NCBI GenBank assembly: GCA_016219645.1
Contig: JACRLR010000018.1
Span: 248,001 to 312,000 of the forward strand
Length of the DNA stretch: 64,000 nucleotides
Direction of reading: 5' to 3'
DNA from: Nitrospirota bacterium
Lineage (GTDB): Bacteria > Nitrospirota > Nitrospiria > Nitrospirales > Nitrospiraceae
The translations under genes and the position numbers were made by a program. The notes beneath the pieces are model-generated. The model saw only the letters and a program-made list of their open reading frames with translations. It had not been told where the DNA came from and did no database searches. Below, piece after piece: positions 17,262 through 24,901 of this stretch (positions are counted from its first letter, which is position 1; every line of letters starts with the position of its first letter).

Positions 17262-17337
17262 TGGCTCCCCGGGCAGGACTCGAACCTGCGACCAGCCGGT
17301 TAACAGCCGGCTGCTCTACCAACTGAGCTACCGGGGA
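17262..17337 (-). tRNA. tRNA-Asn (anticodon GTT)
   Basis: A 76-base cloverleaf with the CCA end encoded. The acceptor stem TCCCCGG pairs with CCGGGGA, the D arm is GCTC/GAGC, and the anticodon stem GCCGG/CCGGC closes the loop CTGTTAA, giving anticodon GTT. The T arm is GCAGG/CCTGC with TTCGAGT. All stems pair fully. A terminator follows at 17214-17256. Confidence 0.97.
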
Positions 17338-17443
17338 ACGAGATCGTCCATATTCGGGAGTTGCATTCTAGCAAAAGATGTAGGTTGGGAGGGAGATTTT
17401 TTTCAATCAAGGCAGGTCGCCCGCCCTGCATGCTTCCGCCTCT

Positions 17444-17713
17444 TTATACATCAAAATCTTCGGTCTCATCCTCATCCGAGCTTGCATCCGTGTTGCCTGA
17501 TGCAACGGAGGCGTAGTGCTTCGCCCAGGTCAGATAAAGATTTCCGCTGTCACGCATGGTATCGGCAGCCTTGACGAGTGTCTGTGCCAATTCCGGGTCT
17601 TTCCCGCTGGCATGAATATCGGCTGCGCGCCGTTCGAGCGCTTTCGGGTACTCGTGAATCAGACCGGCAATCTCCCGGACGAGCTCATCAATGACATTGT
17701 CTTCGGTTTTCAT
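17444..17713 (-). CDS. Small hypothetical protein, helical with acidic tail
   Basis: The 89-residue protein appears all-helical (VIDELVREIAGLIHEYPKAL, then DPELAQTLVKAADTMRDSG). It ends in a very acidic, probably disordered tail (SSDEDETEDFDV). No family is recognised. It lies between the tRNA and the terminator of the oxidoreductase operon and is transcribed in the same direction as both. The reading frame and composition look real. Confidence 0.6.
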   Translation of the reverse strand: MKTEDNVIDELVREIAGLIHEYPKALERRAADIHASGKDPELAQTLVKAADTMRDSGNLYLTWAKHYASVASGNTDASSDEDETEDFDV

Positions 17714-17735
17714 CTGAATCCCTCCACAACACCAA

Positions 17736-17768
17736 CAAAAAACCCCATAGCGCAGGCGCCATGGGGTC
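17736..17768 (-). terminator. Rho-independent terminator of the 2-oxoacid oxidoreductase operon
   Basis: A hairpin with arms CCCCAT and ATGGGG around a GC-rich centre is followed, in the minus direction, by a six-base T run. It lies 30 bases beyond the stop of the ferredoxin-subunit gene. Confidence 0.8.
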
Positions 17769-17797
17769 TTGCGCGGGAGACCCGCTACACGAAACGG

Positions 17798-18076
17798 TTA
17801 GCCTTGGTAAGCCTGCCCCAGTGCGGCGGATTCGCCTTTTTGCGACATCAGTTTTCCGGTGGCGCTGACTGCCTGCATGGTGATGGCATAATGCTTGGCC
17901 GCGTCGCAGACGATCACACAGAGTTCACAACCTTTACAGCGATCAATGAAGACCTCGGCCACCATTTTCCCCGGATTGAGGTCGAGGCAGTTGGCCTCAG
18001 GACAATACATGATGCAGAGCCGACATCCCTTCTTGGCCACGCATTTCTCATCGATGACTTGCGCAACGTTATACAT
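17798..18076 (-). CDS. 2-oxoacid:ferredoxin oxidoreductase, delta (ferredoxin-like) subunit
   Basis: The 92-residue protein has two [4Fe-4S] motifs: CVAKKGCRLCIMYCPE (about residues 13-28) and CKGCELCVIVCDA (about 49-61). It carries electrons between the catalytic subunits and soluble ferredoxin. It is the last gene of a minus-strand operon with gamma (18100), beta (18831), alpha (19845) and epsilon (21103) subunits. The set matches the five-subunit pyruvate or 2-oxoglutarate:ferredoxin oxidoreductases of Hydrogenobacter and Nitrospira (PorD/ForD). The sequence does not settle which substrate. Confidence 0.88.
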   Translation of the reverse strand: MYNVAQVIDEKCVAKKGCRLCIMYCPEANCLDLNPGKMVAEVFIDRCKGCELCVIVCDAAKHYAITMQAVSATGKLMSQKGESAALGQAYQG

Positions 18077-18099
18077 GCGAGCTGGTTCCTTCTCTCTCG

Positions 18100-18807
18100 T
18101 TAGGCTGCAACGGCGGGATTACCGACCCGTAGCTCGTACTTATTCTTGTCGGCCCACTCACTGGCGATGTCGTAAGCCGCTTTCACCGTTGCCAGGTTCT
18201 TGGCCAGCAACATTTCTTTCTTGGCAAATTTCTTCTTGATCGCTTCGTCCAGGGAGGCGGTTCCACCGGAGGCGACGAACTTCTTCCCGAACCGTTCCTG
18301 TAAGGCGCCGTCCAGGGCATCCATCGACACGCACTTGGTAATGCCTGCAACCGATCCAAGCATCGCCATATTCGTCGAGAGCTCGGTGCCGGCCACCTCG
18401 ATGGCGAGCTCAGTGCCTGCGATATAAAATAATGCGACGTTGAGATCCTTCAGCCGCTGGATATCTTCGTCAGACAGAAGAGGCTGGTCGGAGTTGATGA
18501 TGACCAGCCCGCCTTCCTTCACGCCGGAGTAGAAGGGCATGGTATAGCTCTTCCCCATGGTGATGACTTGGGGATGAAAGACCTGGATGACGTCGGGAAA
18601 CACCAACTCGCCACGGTCGTAGATCCGTTCGATGCCGATCCGGCAATAGCTCTCCGCCGGCGCCATGCGTTTTTCGGCGCCGAAGAAGGGATTGGAGATC
18701 GAAAACTTGCCGTCGCGATTGGCAGCCATGGCCAGGACATGCGCGGCGGTGACGGCGCCCTGTCCGCCTAATCCCGACATTCGGACGTTCAGTCTTTTCT
18801 TGATCAT
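18100..18807 (-). CDS. 2-oxoacid:ferredoxin oxidoreductase, gamma subunit
   Basis: The 235-residue protein has the gamma-subunit signature RMSGLGGQGAVTAAHVLA (about residues 9-26) and the family core through VINSDQPLLSD. It closes the 2-oxoacid oxidoreductase complex and contributes to CoA binding. It lies 23 bases downstream of the beta gene and 23 bases upstream of the ferredoxin-like gene. It is the PorG/ForG equivalent. The C-terminal 60 residues are lysine-rich and helical. Confidence 0.87.
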   Translation of the reverse strand: MIKKRLNVRMSGLGGQGAVTAAHVLAMAANRDGKFSISNPFFGAEKRMAPAESYCRIGIERIYDRGELVFPDVIQVFHPQVITMGKSYTMPFYSGVKEGGLVIINSDQPLLSDEDIQRLKDLNVALFYIAGTELAIEVAGTELSTNMAMLGSVAGITKCVSMDALDGALQERFGKKFVASGGTASLDEAIKKKFAKKEMLLAKNLATVKAAYDIASEWADKNKYELRVGNPAVAA

Positions 18808-18830
18808 GGTCGTCTCTCCCGAGATTCGGT

Positions 18831-19736
18831 TTAGGCCCCTTGCGCGGCGAGCTGCTTCGCAGCGGCCTTCTTTTCCTTGTCCTTGGCAGCCAGCTCCGCC
18901 AACAGTTCCTTGGCTGGCTCACTGATAAATTCCTTGTACGCGAACCGCTCGGTCGGCTTCTCAGAATCCCGCATTTCCTGGAGCCCTTCCATGCTGTTCT
19001 TCCCGATTTCGAGAATGCAGGGCGTGTAGAGCTGGAGATAGGTCGGGCCGATTTCGCGCGCGATCATGACCGCGTTCCGGACCACCTTCTCAACAAGCGA
19101 TGGTTTACTGACGGTGCAGGAGATCACGTAATGACAGCCTGATTCGCGAGCGATTTCCGGCAGACGGACCTTGTCGAAAAGCTTTCCGACCGGGGCCATC
19201 TTCGCGACGAACCCCTTCTGCATCAAGCCGCTCTCCTGGCCGCCGGTATTGGCGTACAGTTCGTTATCGAAACAGATCGTGGTGAACTTCTCTTGGCGAA
19301 ACCAGGCTTGCAGTGTCATGTCGAGGCCGATATCGACGGTGGCGCCGTCGCCGGCGAGCACGACGACGTCTTTTGTCCGGCCAGGGAAACGGACGGTTAA
19401 GGCGCGCTTCAAGCCGGAAGCGATGGCGTTTTGATTACCGAAGAGGGAGTGAATGTTGTGCACGGCGACCATGGGGAACACCAAGCTGGTGCAACCGGTG
19501 GAGCCGACCATGACTGTGTCTTCGGGGTTCGGCAAAGAGGCCAGGATGTAACGGAAGGCCATGGATTCCGGGCAGCCGGCGCAGAGGGAGTGCTGCTCGA
19601 TCAATTCCTTGCTGTTCCCGATATCCTTCCAGCCTCGGTCCTCCTTACCATAGGTCGCGCTCTTGACCAGGTCTTGATAGTCGGACGGCATAATGTCGTA
19701 TAGGTCTTCCGAAATCTTGATACGCTCCTTGCTCAT
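18831..19736 (-). CDS. 2-oxoacid:ferredoxin oxidoreductase, beta (TPP-binding) subunit
   Basis: The 301-residue protein carries the thiamine-diphosphate motif GDGATVDIGLDMTLQAW ... NELYANTGGQ (about residues 128-166), and the cluster-ligand region LCAGCPESMAFR near residues 50-61. With the alpha subunit it cleaves the 2-oxoacid and forms the acyl-CoA; in the reductive TCA direction it fixes CO2. The C-terminus is Lys/Ala-rich. A 108-base gap with a strong inverted repeat separates it from the upstream alpha gene, unusual within this otherwise compact operon. Confidence 0.9.
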   Translation of the reverse strand: MSKERIKISEDLYDIMPSDYQDLVKSATYGKEDRGWKDIGNSKELIEQHSLCAGCPESMAFRYILASLPNPEDTVMVGSTGCTSLVFPMVAVHNIHSLFGNQNAIASGLKRALTVRFPGRTKDVVVLAGDGATVDIGLDMTLQAWFRQEKFTTICFDNELYANTGGQESGLMQKGFVAKMAPVGKLFDKVRLPEIARESGCHYVISCTVSKPSLVEKVVRNAVMIAREIGPTYLQLYTPCILEIGKNSMEGLQEMRDSEKPTERFAYKEFISEPAKELLAELAAKDKEKKAAAKQLAAQGA

Positions 19737-19766
19737 GATGGCCTCCTCGTTCGAATGATTATAGAA

Positions 19767-19835
19767 GGTTAAGGCTGAGGTTGAGTGGAAGGCAGATAGC
19801 TTGTTCTTCCCTTGACCTTAGCCTCGACCTTAACC
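19767..19835. repeat. Inverted low-complexity repeat inside the oxidoreductase operon
   Basis: The left arm GGTTAAGGCTGAGGTTGAG (from 19767) and the right arm ending GCCTCGACCTTAACC (to 19835) are largely complementary and could form a long hairpin in the mRNA between the alpha and beta genes. The arms belong to the same sequence family as 6548-6575 and 37225-37295. Confidence 0.7.
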
Positions 19836-19844
19836 TGTATCCTA

Positions 19845-21056
19845 TCAGCTACCACGACCGGCCAACGACATGGCACGCATGCCGAGCAGGTTCTTGATCT
19901 CGGAAACAATAATTTCCGGTGGCATCGTCATGCCTCCGCAGACACGCGGACCGGCGTTCAGACGATCGCTGTTGGGGATGCTGGCTCTAATTTCCTTTGC
20001 CAACCACCCGGTCACGTTGAACTCCGGGACGACGATGTACTTGGCGTTCTTTGTGGCTTCACGGATTTCCTCGCCCGGCCAAGGCCGCAAAGCCTTGATC
20101 TTGACCAGACCGCAACGGATACCTTCATCCTCGAGGAGCCGGATGGCTTCACGACCCTGTGACACTGCTGTACCAGAGGAGACAATGACGACCTCGGCAT
20201 CGGTATTTTCTGTCTCGATCAATCCATTGATCCACTTGATCGTGTGCTTGCGGGACCGTTCCACTGCCGCCCAGACTTCTTGCTGCCAGGATGCGTGGGT
20301 GGCATAGCTGATGTAGTTGCTCTTCATGACAAACGGGTCGCGCATCATTCGGACTGGCGGGCATTCCATATCCATACAGGGCACGGGGGAGCGGTATGGG
20401 TCATAGGGTGGAAGGCACATGTCGGCTGGGGTGAGGTTGACCACATCCTTCGTGTGGGTCACAAAGAATCCATCGCAGCAGAGGGCTAAAGGTAGGTGGA
20501 CATCAGGTTCTTCCGACACCATGTAGCCTTTGAGGATCCAATCGAAGAAGTCCTGTGCGGTTTCCGCATGCCAGACGAGCATACCGGTGTTCAAAAGATA
20601 TGAAATCTCCAGAGTGTCAGGCTGGATCGACAGCGGCGAGTTGATGCCACGACAGGTGACGATCATTTGAATCGGCAACCGTGCGCCGGCCCACATCGGA
20701 AAGTTCTCCATCGCGCGCATTGTGCCGGGCCCCGCCGTCGTCGTAAATACCCGGGCTCCGCCGAAGGCCGCTCCTGCGCATTGCGACATGACTGCGAATT
20801 CGCTTTCGCCGCGGAAGTAGTCGCCGATGTAACCCTCGGCAAAGAGTTCGCCGATCAAGGCGGCTGCTTCGCTCTGTGGTGTAATCGGGTAGGCGATCAT
20901 GACGTCACAACTGGCCCGTCGGAGTGCTTCCTTGATGACTTCGCTGCCCGTATAGAACGACGGCGTGCGGGGCGCTTCGTGCATCATTGTCCAAGTATCG
21001 GTAAACGTCTGCCCTTTTTTATTTTTTGTGCCGATGACTGAGTGTGTGTCTGCCAT
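19845..21056 (-). CDS. 2-oxoacid:ferredoxin oxidoreductase, alpha subunit
   Basis: The 403-residue protein shows the alpha-subunit domain order. A pyrimidine-binding-type N-terminal domain contains YPITPQSEAA and TTAGPGTMRAMENFPMWAGA (about residues 56-130). It is followed by the C-terminal domain VVIVSSGTAVSQGREAIRLLEDEGIR ... ALRPWPGEEI. It binds the 2-oxoacid with the beta subunit. The gene lies 46 bases after the epsilon gene. It is the PorA/ForA equivalent; substrate preference (pyruvate or 2-oxoglutarate) is not decided by anything I can see. Confidence 0.9.
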   Translation of the reverse strand: MADTHSVIGTKNKKGQTFTDTWTMMHEAPRTPSFYTGSEVIKEALRRASCDVMIAYPITPQSEAAALIGELFAEGYIGDYFRGESEFAVMSQCAGAAFGGARVFTTTAGPGTMRAMENFPMWAGARLPIQMIVTCRGINSPLSIQPDTLEISYLLNTGMLVWHAETAQDFFDWILKGYMVSEEPDVHLPLALCCDGFFVTHTKDVVNLTPADMCLPPYDPYRSPVPCMDMECPPVRMMRDPFVMKSNYISYATHASWQQEVWAAVERSRKHTIKWINGLIETENTDAEVVIVSSGTAVSQGREAIRLLEDEGIRCGLVKIKALRPWPGEEIREATKNAKYIVVPEFNVTGWLAKEIRASIPNSDRLNAGPRVCGGMTMPPEIIVSEIKNLLGMRAMSLAGRGS

Positions 21057-21102
21057 GGGTCACGCTCCTTTCACGATCATCAGAGTCTCAGACGACGTAG
21101 CG

Positions 21103-21738
21103 TTAATTTGAGGCTCCGCTTTTGGCTGATGTCAGCCGTGGTTGGACTGTCCCTTTCAATTTTCTCACCCACTCGGCCAGTTTCATAATCTTTTCGACCG
21201 ATGCGTCACGGAACGAGAGCATGGCATCTTCATGGCCGGCTTGCGCGCACATGGCAATCGTGTAGCAAGACGTGCCGCCTCGAATAATTTTGAGCGACAA
21301 ATTCGCTTGATGGCAGTGGACCCCGATGAACATGCAGCAATCGATTTTGTTGTGCCAGATGGTCAGGTTCGGATGGTTGGGATTGATCTCGACTTCAGGG
21401 TTGATCTTGGGGTATTTGGGGCGGTAGTCCGGCATCGGGATCAACATGGGCGTTTGCCCCGGCTGCACACATTCCTTGAGCGTATTGTACAGGTGGCGGA
21501 TGGCGGTGGCTTTCTTGGCCGCTTTTTCGTTCCAGGCCCATAGGACTAAGGGGCCGGGGAAGAGGGTCGGCACCTTGGCCATGAGAAATTGTTTCGCCGC
21601 TTCCTCGTAGGCCTTTTCCTCTGGGACGATGACGCCGTTGATATGAGCTTCCCCAGGGTTTGGCAAATAAATGCCCATACTTGCCGCCGCTGGAGGAAGA
21701 AAATGTTCCGGGCCTGGAAGGACGCGATACTGACTCAT
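21103..21738 (-). CDS. 2-oxoacid:ferredoxin oxidoreductase, epsilon subunit (PorE/ForE-like)
   Basis: The 211-residue protein is the first gene of the minus-strand operon. It matches in position, size and general sequence (WHNKIDCCMFIGVHCHQANLS; several Cys and His) the extra fifth subunit found only in the Hydrogenobacter/Nitrospira type of 2-oxoacid:ferredoxin oxidoreductase. Its biochemical function is not established. A promoter lies at 21968-21997, leaving a leader of about 220 nt. Confidence 0.78.
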   Translation of the reverse strand: MSQYRVLPGPEHFLPPAAASMGIYLPNPGEAHINGVIVPEEKAYEEAAKQFLMAKVPTLFPGPLVLWAWNEKAAKKATAIRHLYNTLKECVQPGQTPMLIPMPDYRPKYPKINPEVEINPNHPNLTIWHNKIDCCMFIGVHCHQANLSLKIIRGGTSCYTIAMCAQAGHEDAMLSFRDASVEKIMKLAEWVRKLKGTVQPRLTSAKSGASN

Positions 21739-21967
21739 TACAGATACTCTCCGGCAAGGGGTTAAAGAACGAGAAATGCAAATTTTCCAACATACTCAAC
21801 GATGCTCACTCTAAGCTCTTTCTGTGCCCCCTGCAACGTGGCAGAAGGCCCACCCTTCGGAAATTTGGGGCTATAGAGCAAACAAGAGTTAGGCCCTTTG
21901 TCCTAAGATGAGGGCCGTGCTCATAGGCGCCAGTCGCGCCTATATCGTTCCTACTTTAAGCGTGCGC

Positions 21968-21997
21968 ATTATAGGGTTGGCCTGTCCGGTCTGTCAA
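21968..21997 (-). promoter_or_regulatory. Strong sigma-70-type promoter for the oxidoreductase operon
   Basis: On the minus strand TTGACA (21992-21997) and TATAAT (21968-21973) are both perfect consensus, 18 bases apart. Transcription would start near 21961, about 220 bases upstream of the first ATG at 21738. The leader (21739-21960) contains GC-rich inverted segments but no ORF or riboswitch that I recognise. Confidence 0.8.
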
Positions 21998-22092
21998 ACC
22001 TCGTCTTCAGGAAGTCAGGTCACGACGGGCTGGCTGGAGGCTGGTCGGTTTGATTGTGAGATGCTATTAGAATGCGGAGATATTACGCAATG

Positions 22093-23358
22093 TTACGGCA
22101 ATTGTTCACAGGACGAATTAGATCCCAGGACACAGGCTCGCTCAAAGTCTTCCTTGGCGAGCCGACCCTGTGATCGTTCTTGATACAGCTTCGCCCTGGT
22201 TACCAGAGCGGCAAGATTGGTGGGGTCGGCGCGAATAACGGTGGACAGATCTTCAAGCGCCTCTTCCGGCTGATTCAGCTTGAGATAAATTTCACTCCGT
22301 AGTGTATAGGCCTCCTTTTGGTAGGGGATCCAGCTTTGTGGTGTTTCAGCCTTGAGGAGCTTCTTCAGTGTTGCCAATGCTTGACGCCAGGACTTGGCGC
22401 CAGCCTGGCGGCGGGCTTGTGTCGTGTATAGGTCGATGAGACGTAGGCGGGCGATATCAGCAAACGGATCAAGATCAAGAACTTGCTCGTAGGCCGCGGC
22501 AGCTTCCTCCCACTGTTTTCGCCACGCGAGTACATCTCCCTTTCCAATCCATGCCCATATGTTCTTGTCGTCGAGCCTGAGAGCGAGATCGAAGTCTATC
22601 CCGGCTTTGTCCAGATAGTTCGTATACTGTGCTGGTCGAGTTTGTTGGGAAAAGGCCAGTGAAACCAGCCGAAGATAGGTTTGTCCTCGCACAATCAGGG
22701 GATCGACGTAGCGATCGTCGAGAGTGGCGGCATCGGTCGTGAGCTGGATCTTGTCCCATAGATTCGAGGTGTGGAGGGCAGTCTCGACCATCGCGCGTGC
22801 CCGTTGTTGTGAGGTGGACTTCCCAGTCGGATCGATTGACAGCATTCGGACGCCAGTCGGTTGCCGTTGAAGTTCTTGCAGTTGCGAGCGCAATTGGTGA
22901 TTTTCGTGCTGGAGTTGGCGAAAGTGCTGCGCAAGTTTCTGGTCGGATTGAAGCCGGCTGATCGCCTCCGCCAGAGTGGCTATGTTGACCGTCGCACGAA
23001 TCCGTATGAAGAAAACGGGACGGTCCAGGTTGAAGGAACGCCTGGTTTCGAGGATTTCCGTTTCCGTGATGGCGGCAGCAATGGTTCTGATCTCCAACGA
23101 ACTGGTCTGTGTGGTTTTTCCGCCGGACTCTTTCTCTACATCGAGGAATGTAGATTCGAGATACATGCCGGCTTCCTCCACTGCCCTGCGTTGGGCTCGT
23201 TGGAGGACTTTCTCTTCTGCCCCGGCTAAGGTATCGCCATCGGCCATCACATATTCGGCGTCGGCGATGACGGTTTTCGTGGAAGCGCTGTATGCAGGGG
23301 TTCCCACTAGAAGGAATAGGAAAAGGGAGGGATAGAGCAATATTCGGGAGAGTTTCAT
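22093..23358 (-). CDS. Exported protein: N-terminal duplicated-type domain, coiled coil and TPRs
   Basis: The 421-residue protein has a signal peptide (LLYPSLFLFLLVGTPAYS). A domain at about residues 28-130 has an Ala-rich helix (EEKVLQRAQRRAVEEAGMYLESTFLDV) and beta strands (FFIRIRATVNI). A short coiled coil follows (SRLQSDQKLAQHFRQLQHEN). TPR-type repeats occupy about 215-410. The N-terminal domain and coiled coil resemble those of the protein at 31674. It is probably periplasmic; function is unknown. It ends in a CVLGSNSSCEQLP tail. Transcribed alone. Confidence 0.75.
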   Translation of the reverse strand: MKLSRILLYPSLFLFLLVGTPAYSASTKTVIADAEYVMADGDTLAGAEEKVLQRAQRRAVEEAGMYLESTFLDVEKESGGKTTQTSSLEIRTIAAAITETEILETRRSFNLDRPVFFIRIRATVNIATLAEAISRLQSDQKLAQHFRQLQHENHQLRSQLQELQRQPTGVRMLSIDPTGKSTSQQRARAMVETALHTSNLWDKIQLTTDAATLDDRYVDPLIVRGQTYLRLVSLAFSQQTRPAQYTNYLDKAGIDFDLALRLDDKNIWAWIGKGDVLAWRKQWEEAAAAYEQVLDLDPFADIARLRLIDLYTTQARRQAGAKSWRQALATLKKLLKAETPQSWIPYQKEAYTLRSEIYLKLNQPEEALEDLSTVIRADPTNLAALVTRAKLYQERSQGRLAKEDFERACVLGSNSSCEQLP

Positions 23359-23451
23359 TCAGATAACTATACCGCTCACTGGCTGGAGGGGCAATGCAAC
23401 CAAAGTGGGGCGGAAGAAGTAAGGACTGAAAGAGAGGCAGTAGGCCTTCGG

Positions 23452-23730
23452 CTACCGCTCCTTTGGGAAAACCTGAGTAAATGGATGGACTTCAACCCGT
23501 TCAAATACCCCATTGACTGTATAGGGGTCTTCGCGAGCAAACCGTTGGGCATCTTCCAGCGAGTCTGCCTCGATAACGATCAGACTTCCTGTCTTATCCA
23601 TGAGAGGACCGGCTAGCACAATCAGGCCCTGGGCATCGAGAGGTTCCATCTTGGCGAGATGCGCCGGGCGATAGATTTTTCTCTTGGCCTCTCCGTCGGG
23701 CCCATCAAATCCGAGAATGACAAATTTCAT
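23452..23730 (-). CDS. YciI-like (YCII domain) protein
   Basis: The 92-residue protein has the YCII fold pattern: MKFVILGFDGPDG at the start, the conserved His in YRPAHLAKMEPL (about 24), GPLMDKTGSLIVIEADSLEDAQRFAREDPY, and VEVHPFTQVF at the end. These small dimeric proteins are ferredoxin-like folds, a few with hydrolase activity; the role here is unknown. It overlaps the upstream DUF2203 gene by four bases, so the two are translationally coupled. Confidence 0.85.
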   Translation of the reverse strand: MKFVILGFDGPDGEAKRKIYRPAHLAKMEPLDAQGLIVLAGPLMDKTGSLIVIEADSLEDAQRFAREDPYTVNGVFERVEVHPFTQVFPKER

Positions 23731-24170
23731 GAACGTCCTAAGCCTTCCAGCGGACAGCGATCTTTGTAGCCGGTGGTCGTTTCATGCCACCAGAGAATCT
23801 CTTGTTCTCCGAACTTCCAGCAGAGATAGACCACTCGTCCGTCGAGAAGATGGGGGAAATCACAGAGGCCGAGATCCAGGTCCTTGACCAGGATGCCAAG
23901 TTCTTGAATTGCCTGAAGATTCGCACTGACTTGTTGAAGGGCTGAGATATACAGGTGCCCAACGGTGCTGCCTCCACCGTATTCAGCCTGGGCACTGGCT
24001 TTCTCTGTGTCTTCTTTCGTGCGCGCCAAGATCATCTTGGCGCGTTGAACCGATGTCAGTTTGGCGTTGAGTTCCGGGATGAGACAATTGGCTTCGGCTA
24101 AGGTAAATATTCGCTCGTGCTGTCCCTGTTCATCATCGTGCGCCATACTGTGCCTCCGCGAGCCCCTCAT
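23727..24170 (-). CDS. DUF2203 family protein
   Basis: The frame encodes 147 residues, or 139 from the more likely ATG at 24146. The sequence follows the DUF2203 pattern: RIFTLAEANCLIPELNAKL at the start, ILVKDLDLGLCDFPHLLDGR, and VYLCWKFGEQEILWWHETTTGYKDRCPL at the end. Function is unknown across the family. The stop overlaps the YCII gene start. It is divergent from the LexA-like gene. Confidence 0.85.
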   Translation of the reverse strand: MRGSRRHSMAHDDEQGQHERIFTLAEANCLIPELNAKLTSVQRAKMILARTKEDTEKASAQAEYGGGSTVGHLYISALQQVSANLQAIQELGILVKDLDLGLCDFPHLLDGRVVYLCWKFGEQEILWWHETTTGYKDRCPLEGLGRS

Positions 24171-24310
24171 TTAACACACCACTCTTTTGTGCTGCAACCT
24201 AAGCGTTCGAGTAAGTAATTGCGTCAAAGCAGGAAGGAGGCTTGGCTAGGCTGGTTGTGCGAGGTGAGGGCTCAGAAAGGCTAGAACGACAGAACCCCTT
24301 TGCCCCCCAC

Positions 24311-24339
24311 TTGACAGTCCTTACTTCGATATGTAACAT
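24311..24339 (+). promoter_or_regulatory. Promoter of the LexA-like/mutagenesis cassette
   Basis: TTGACA (24311-24316), a 17-base spacer, then TAACAT (24334-24339). The predicted transcription start is near 24346, within a few bases of the ATG at 24348, so the mRNA would be leaderless or almost so. The adjacent palindrome overlaps the -10 element. Confidence 0.75.
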
Positions 24340-24349
24340 TTTGTGACAT
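24331..24349 (+). promoter_or_regulatory. Predicted LexA-like operator
   Basis: The palindrome ATGTAACA-TTT-TGTGACAT has one mismatch between arms. It covers the -10 box, the start point and the first bases of the start codon, the expected position for autorepression by the encoded HTH-S24 repressor. Confidence 0.65.
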
Positions 24350-24893
24350 GACGGCTAAACAGTTCAGGCAGGCGCGGGTTCGGTTGGGATACACGCAGGC
24401 GAAGTTGGCGGAGGTGCTGCAGCTGAGCCGCATGACGATCAGCCGCTATGAGGCCGGCACGTGGGAGGTGCCTTTGTCGGTCGAGATGGCTTTGGACCAG
24501 TTAGGATCGGCGCAGATTCCGATGCTCGGGATGGTGGCGGCAGGGGCGCCGATCGAACCGATCACGCAAGCTGAATTGGTGGCGGTGCTGCCGCCGCTGT
24601 TGCGAGGAGGAGAGACCTTCGCGCTGCGGGTGAAAGGCGAGTCGATGAAAGACGACGGCATTTTCCCCGGCGATCTGGTCGTGGTCCGGAAGCAGGGTAC
24701 TGCGCGGAACGGGCAGACGGTGGTGGCGCTGGTGAATAACGAAGCGACGATCAAGAAGTATTACCGCAAGGACGGCCGAATCGAACTGCATCCGGCGAAT
24801 ACAGCGATGAAGCCGATCGTCGTGTCGTCAGGGGACGAGTTTTCCATTCAGGGGATTGTTGCGGGTGTGATCCGCCACTTCAACGAATCGTGA
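24348..24893 (+). CDS. LexA-like self-cleaving transcriptional repressor (HTH-XRE + peptidase S24)
   Basis: The 181-residue protein has an N-terminal XRE-type helix-turn-helix (FRQARVRLGYTQAKLAEVLQ, about residues 6-25, then MTISRYEAGTWEVP). The C-terminal domain is LexA/UmuD-like: Ala65-Gly66 cleavage site in MVAAGAP, nucleophile Ser99 in VKGESMKDDG, and Lys136 in ATIKKYYRK. Such repressors are inactivated through RecA-stimulated self-cleavage after DNA damage. It probably represses its own operon through the palindrome at 24331-24349. It differs from classical LexA, whose DNA-binding domain is winged-helix. It is followed by the RecA/ImuA-like gene with a GTGA/TGA overlap. Confidence 0.85.
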   Translation: MTAKQFRQARVRLGYTQAKLAEVLQLSRMTISRYEAGTWEVPLSVEMALDQLGSAQIPMLGMVAAGAPIEPITQAELVAVLPPLLRGGETFALRVKGESMKDDGIFPGDLVVVRKQGTARNGQTVVALVNNEATIKKYYRKDGRIELHPANTAMKPIVVSSGDEFSIQGIVAGVIRHFNES

Positions 24894-24901
24894 GGTGCTC
24901 T

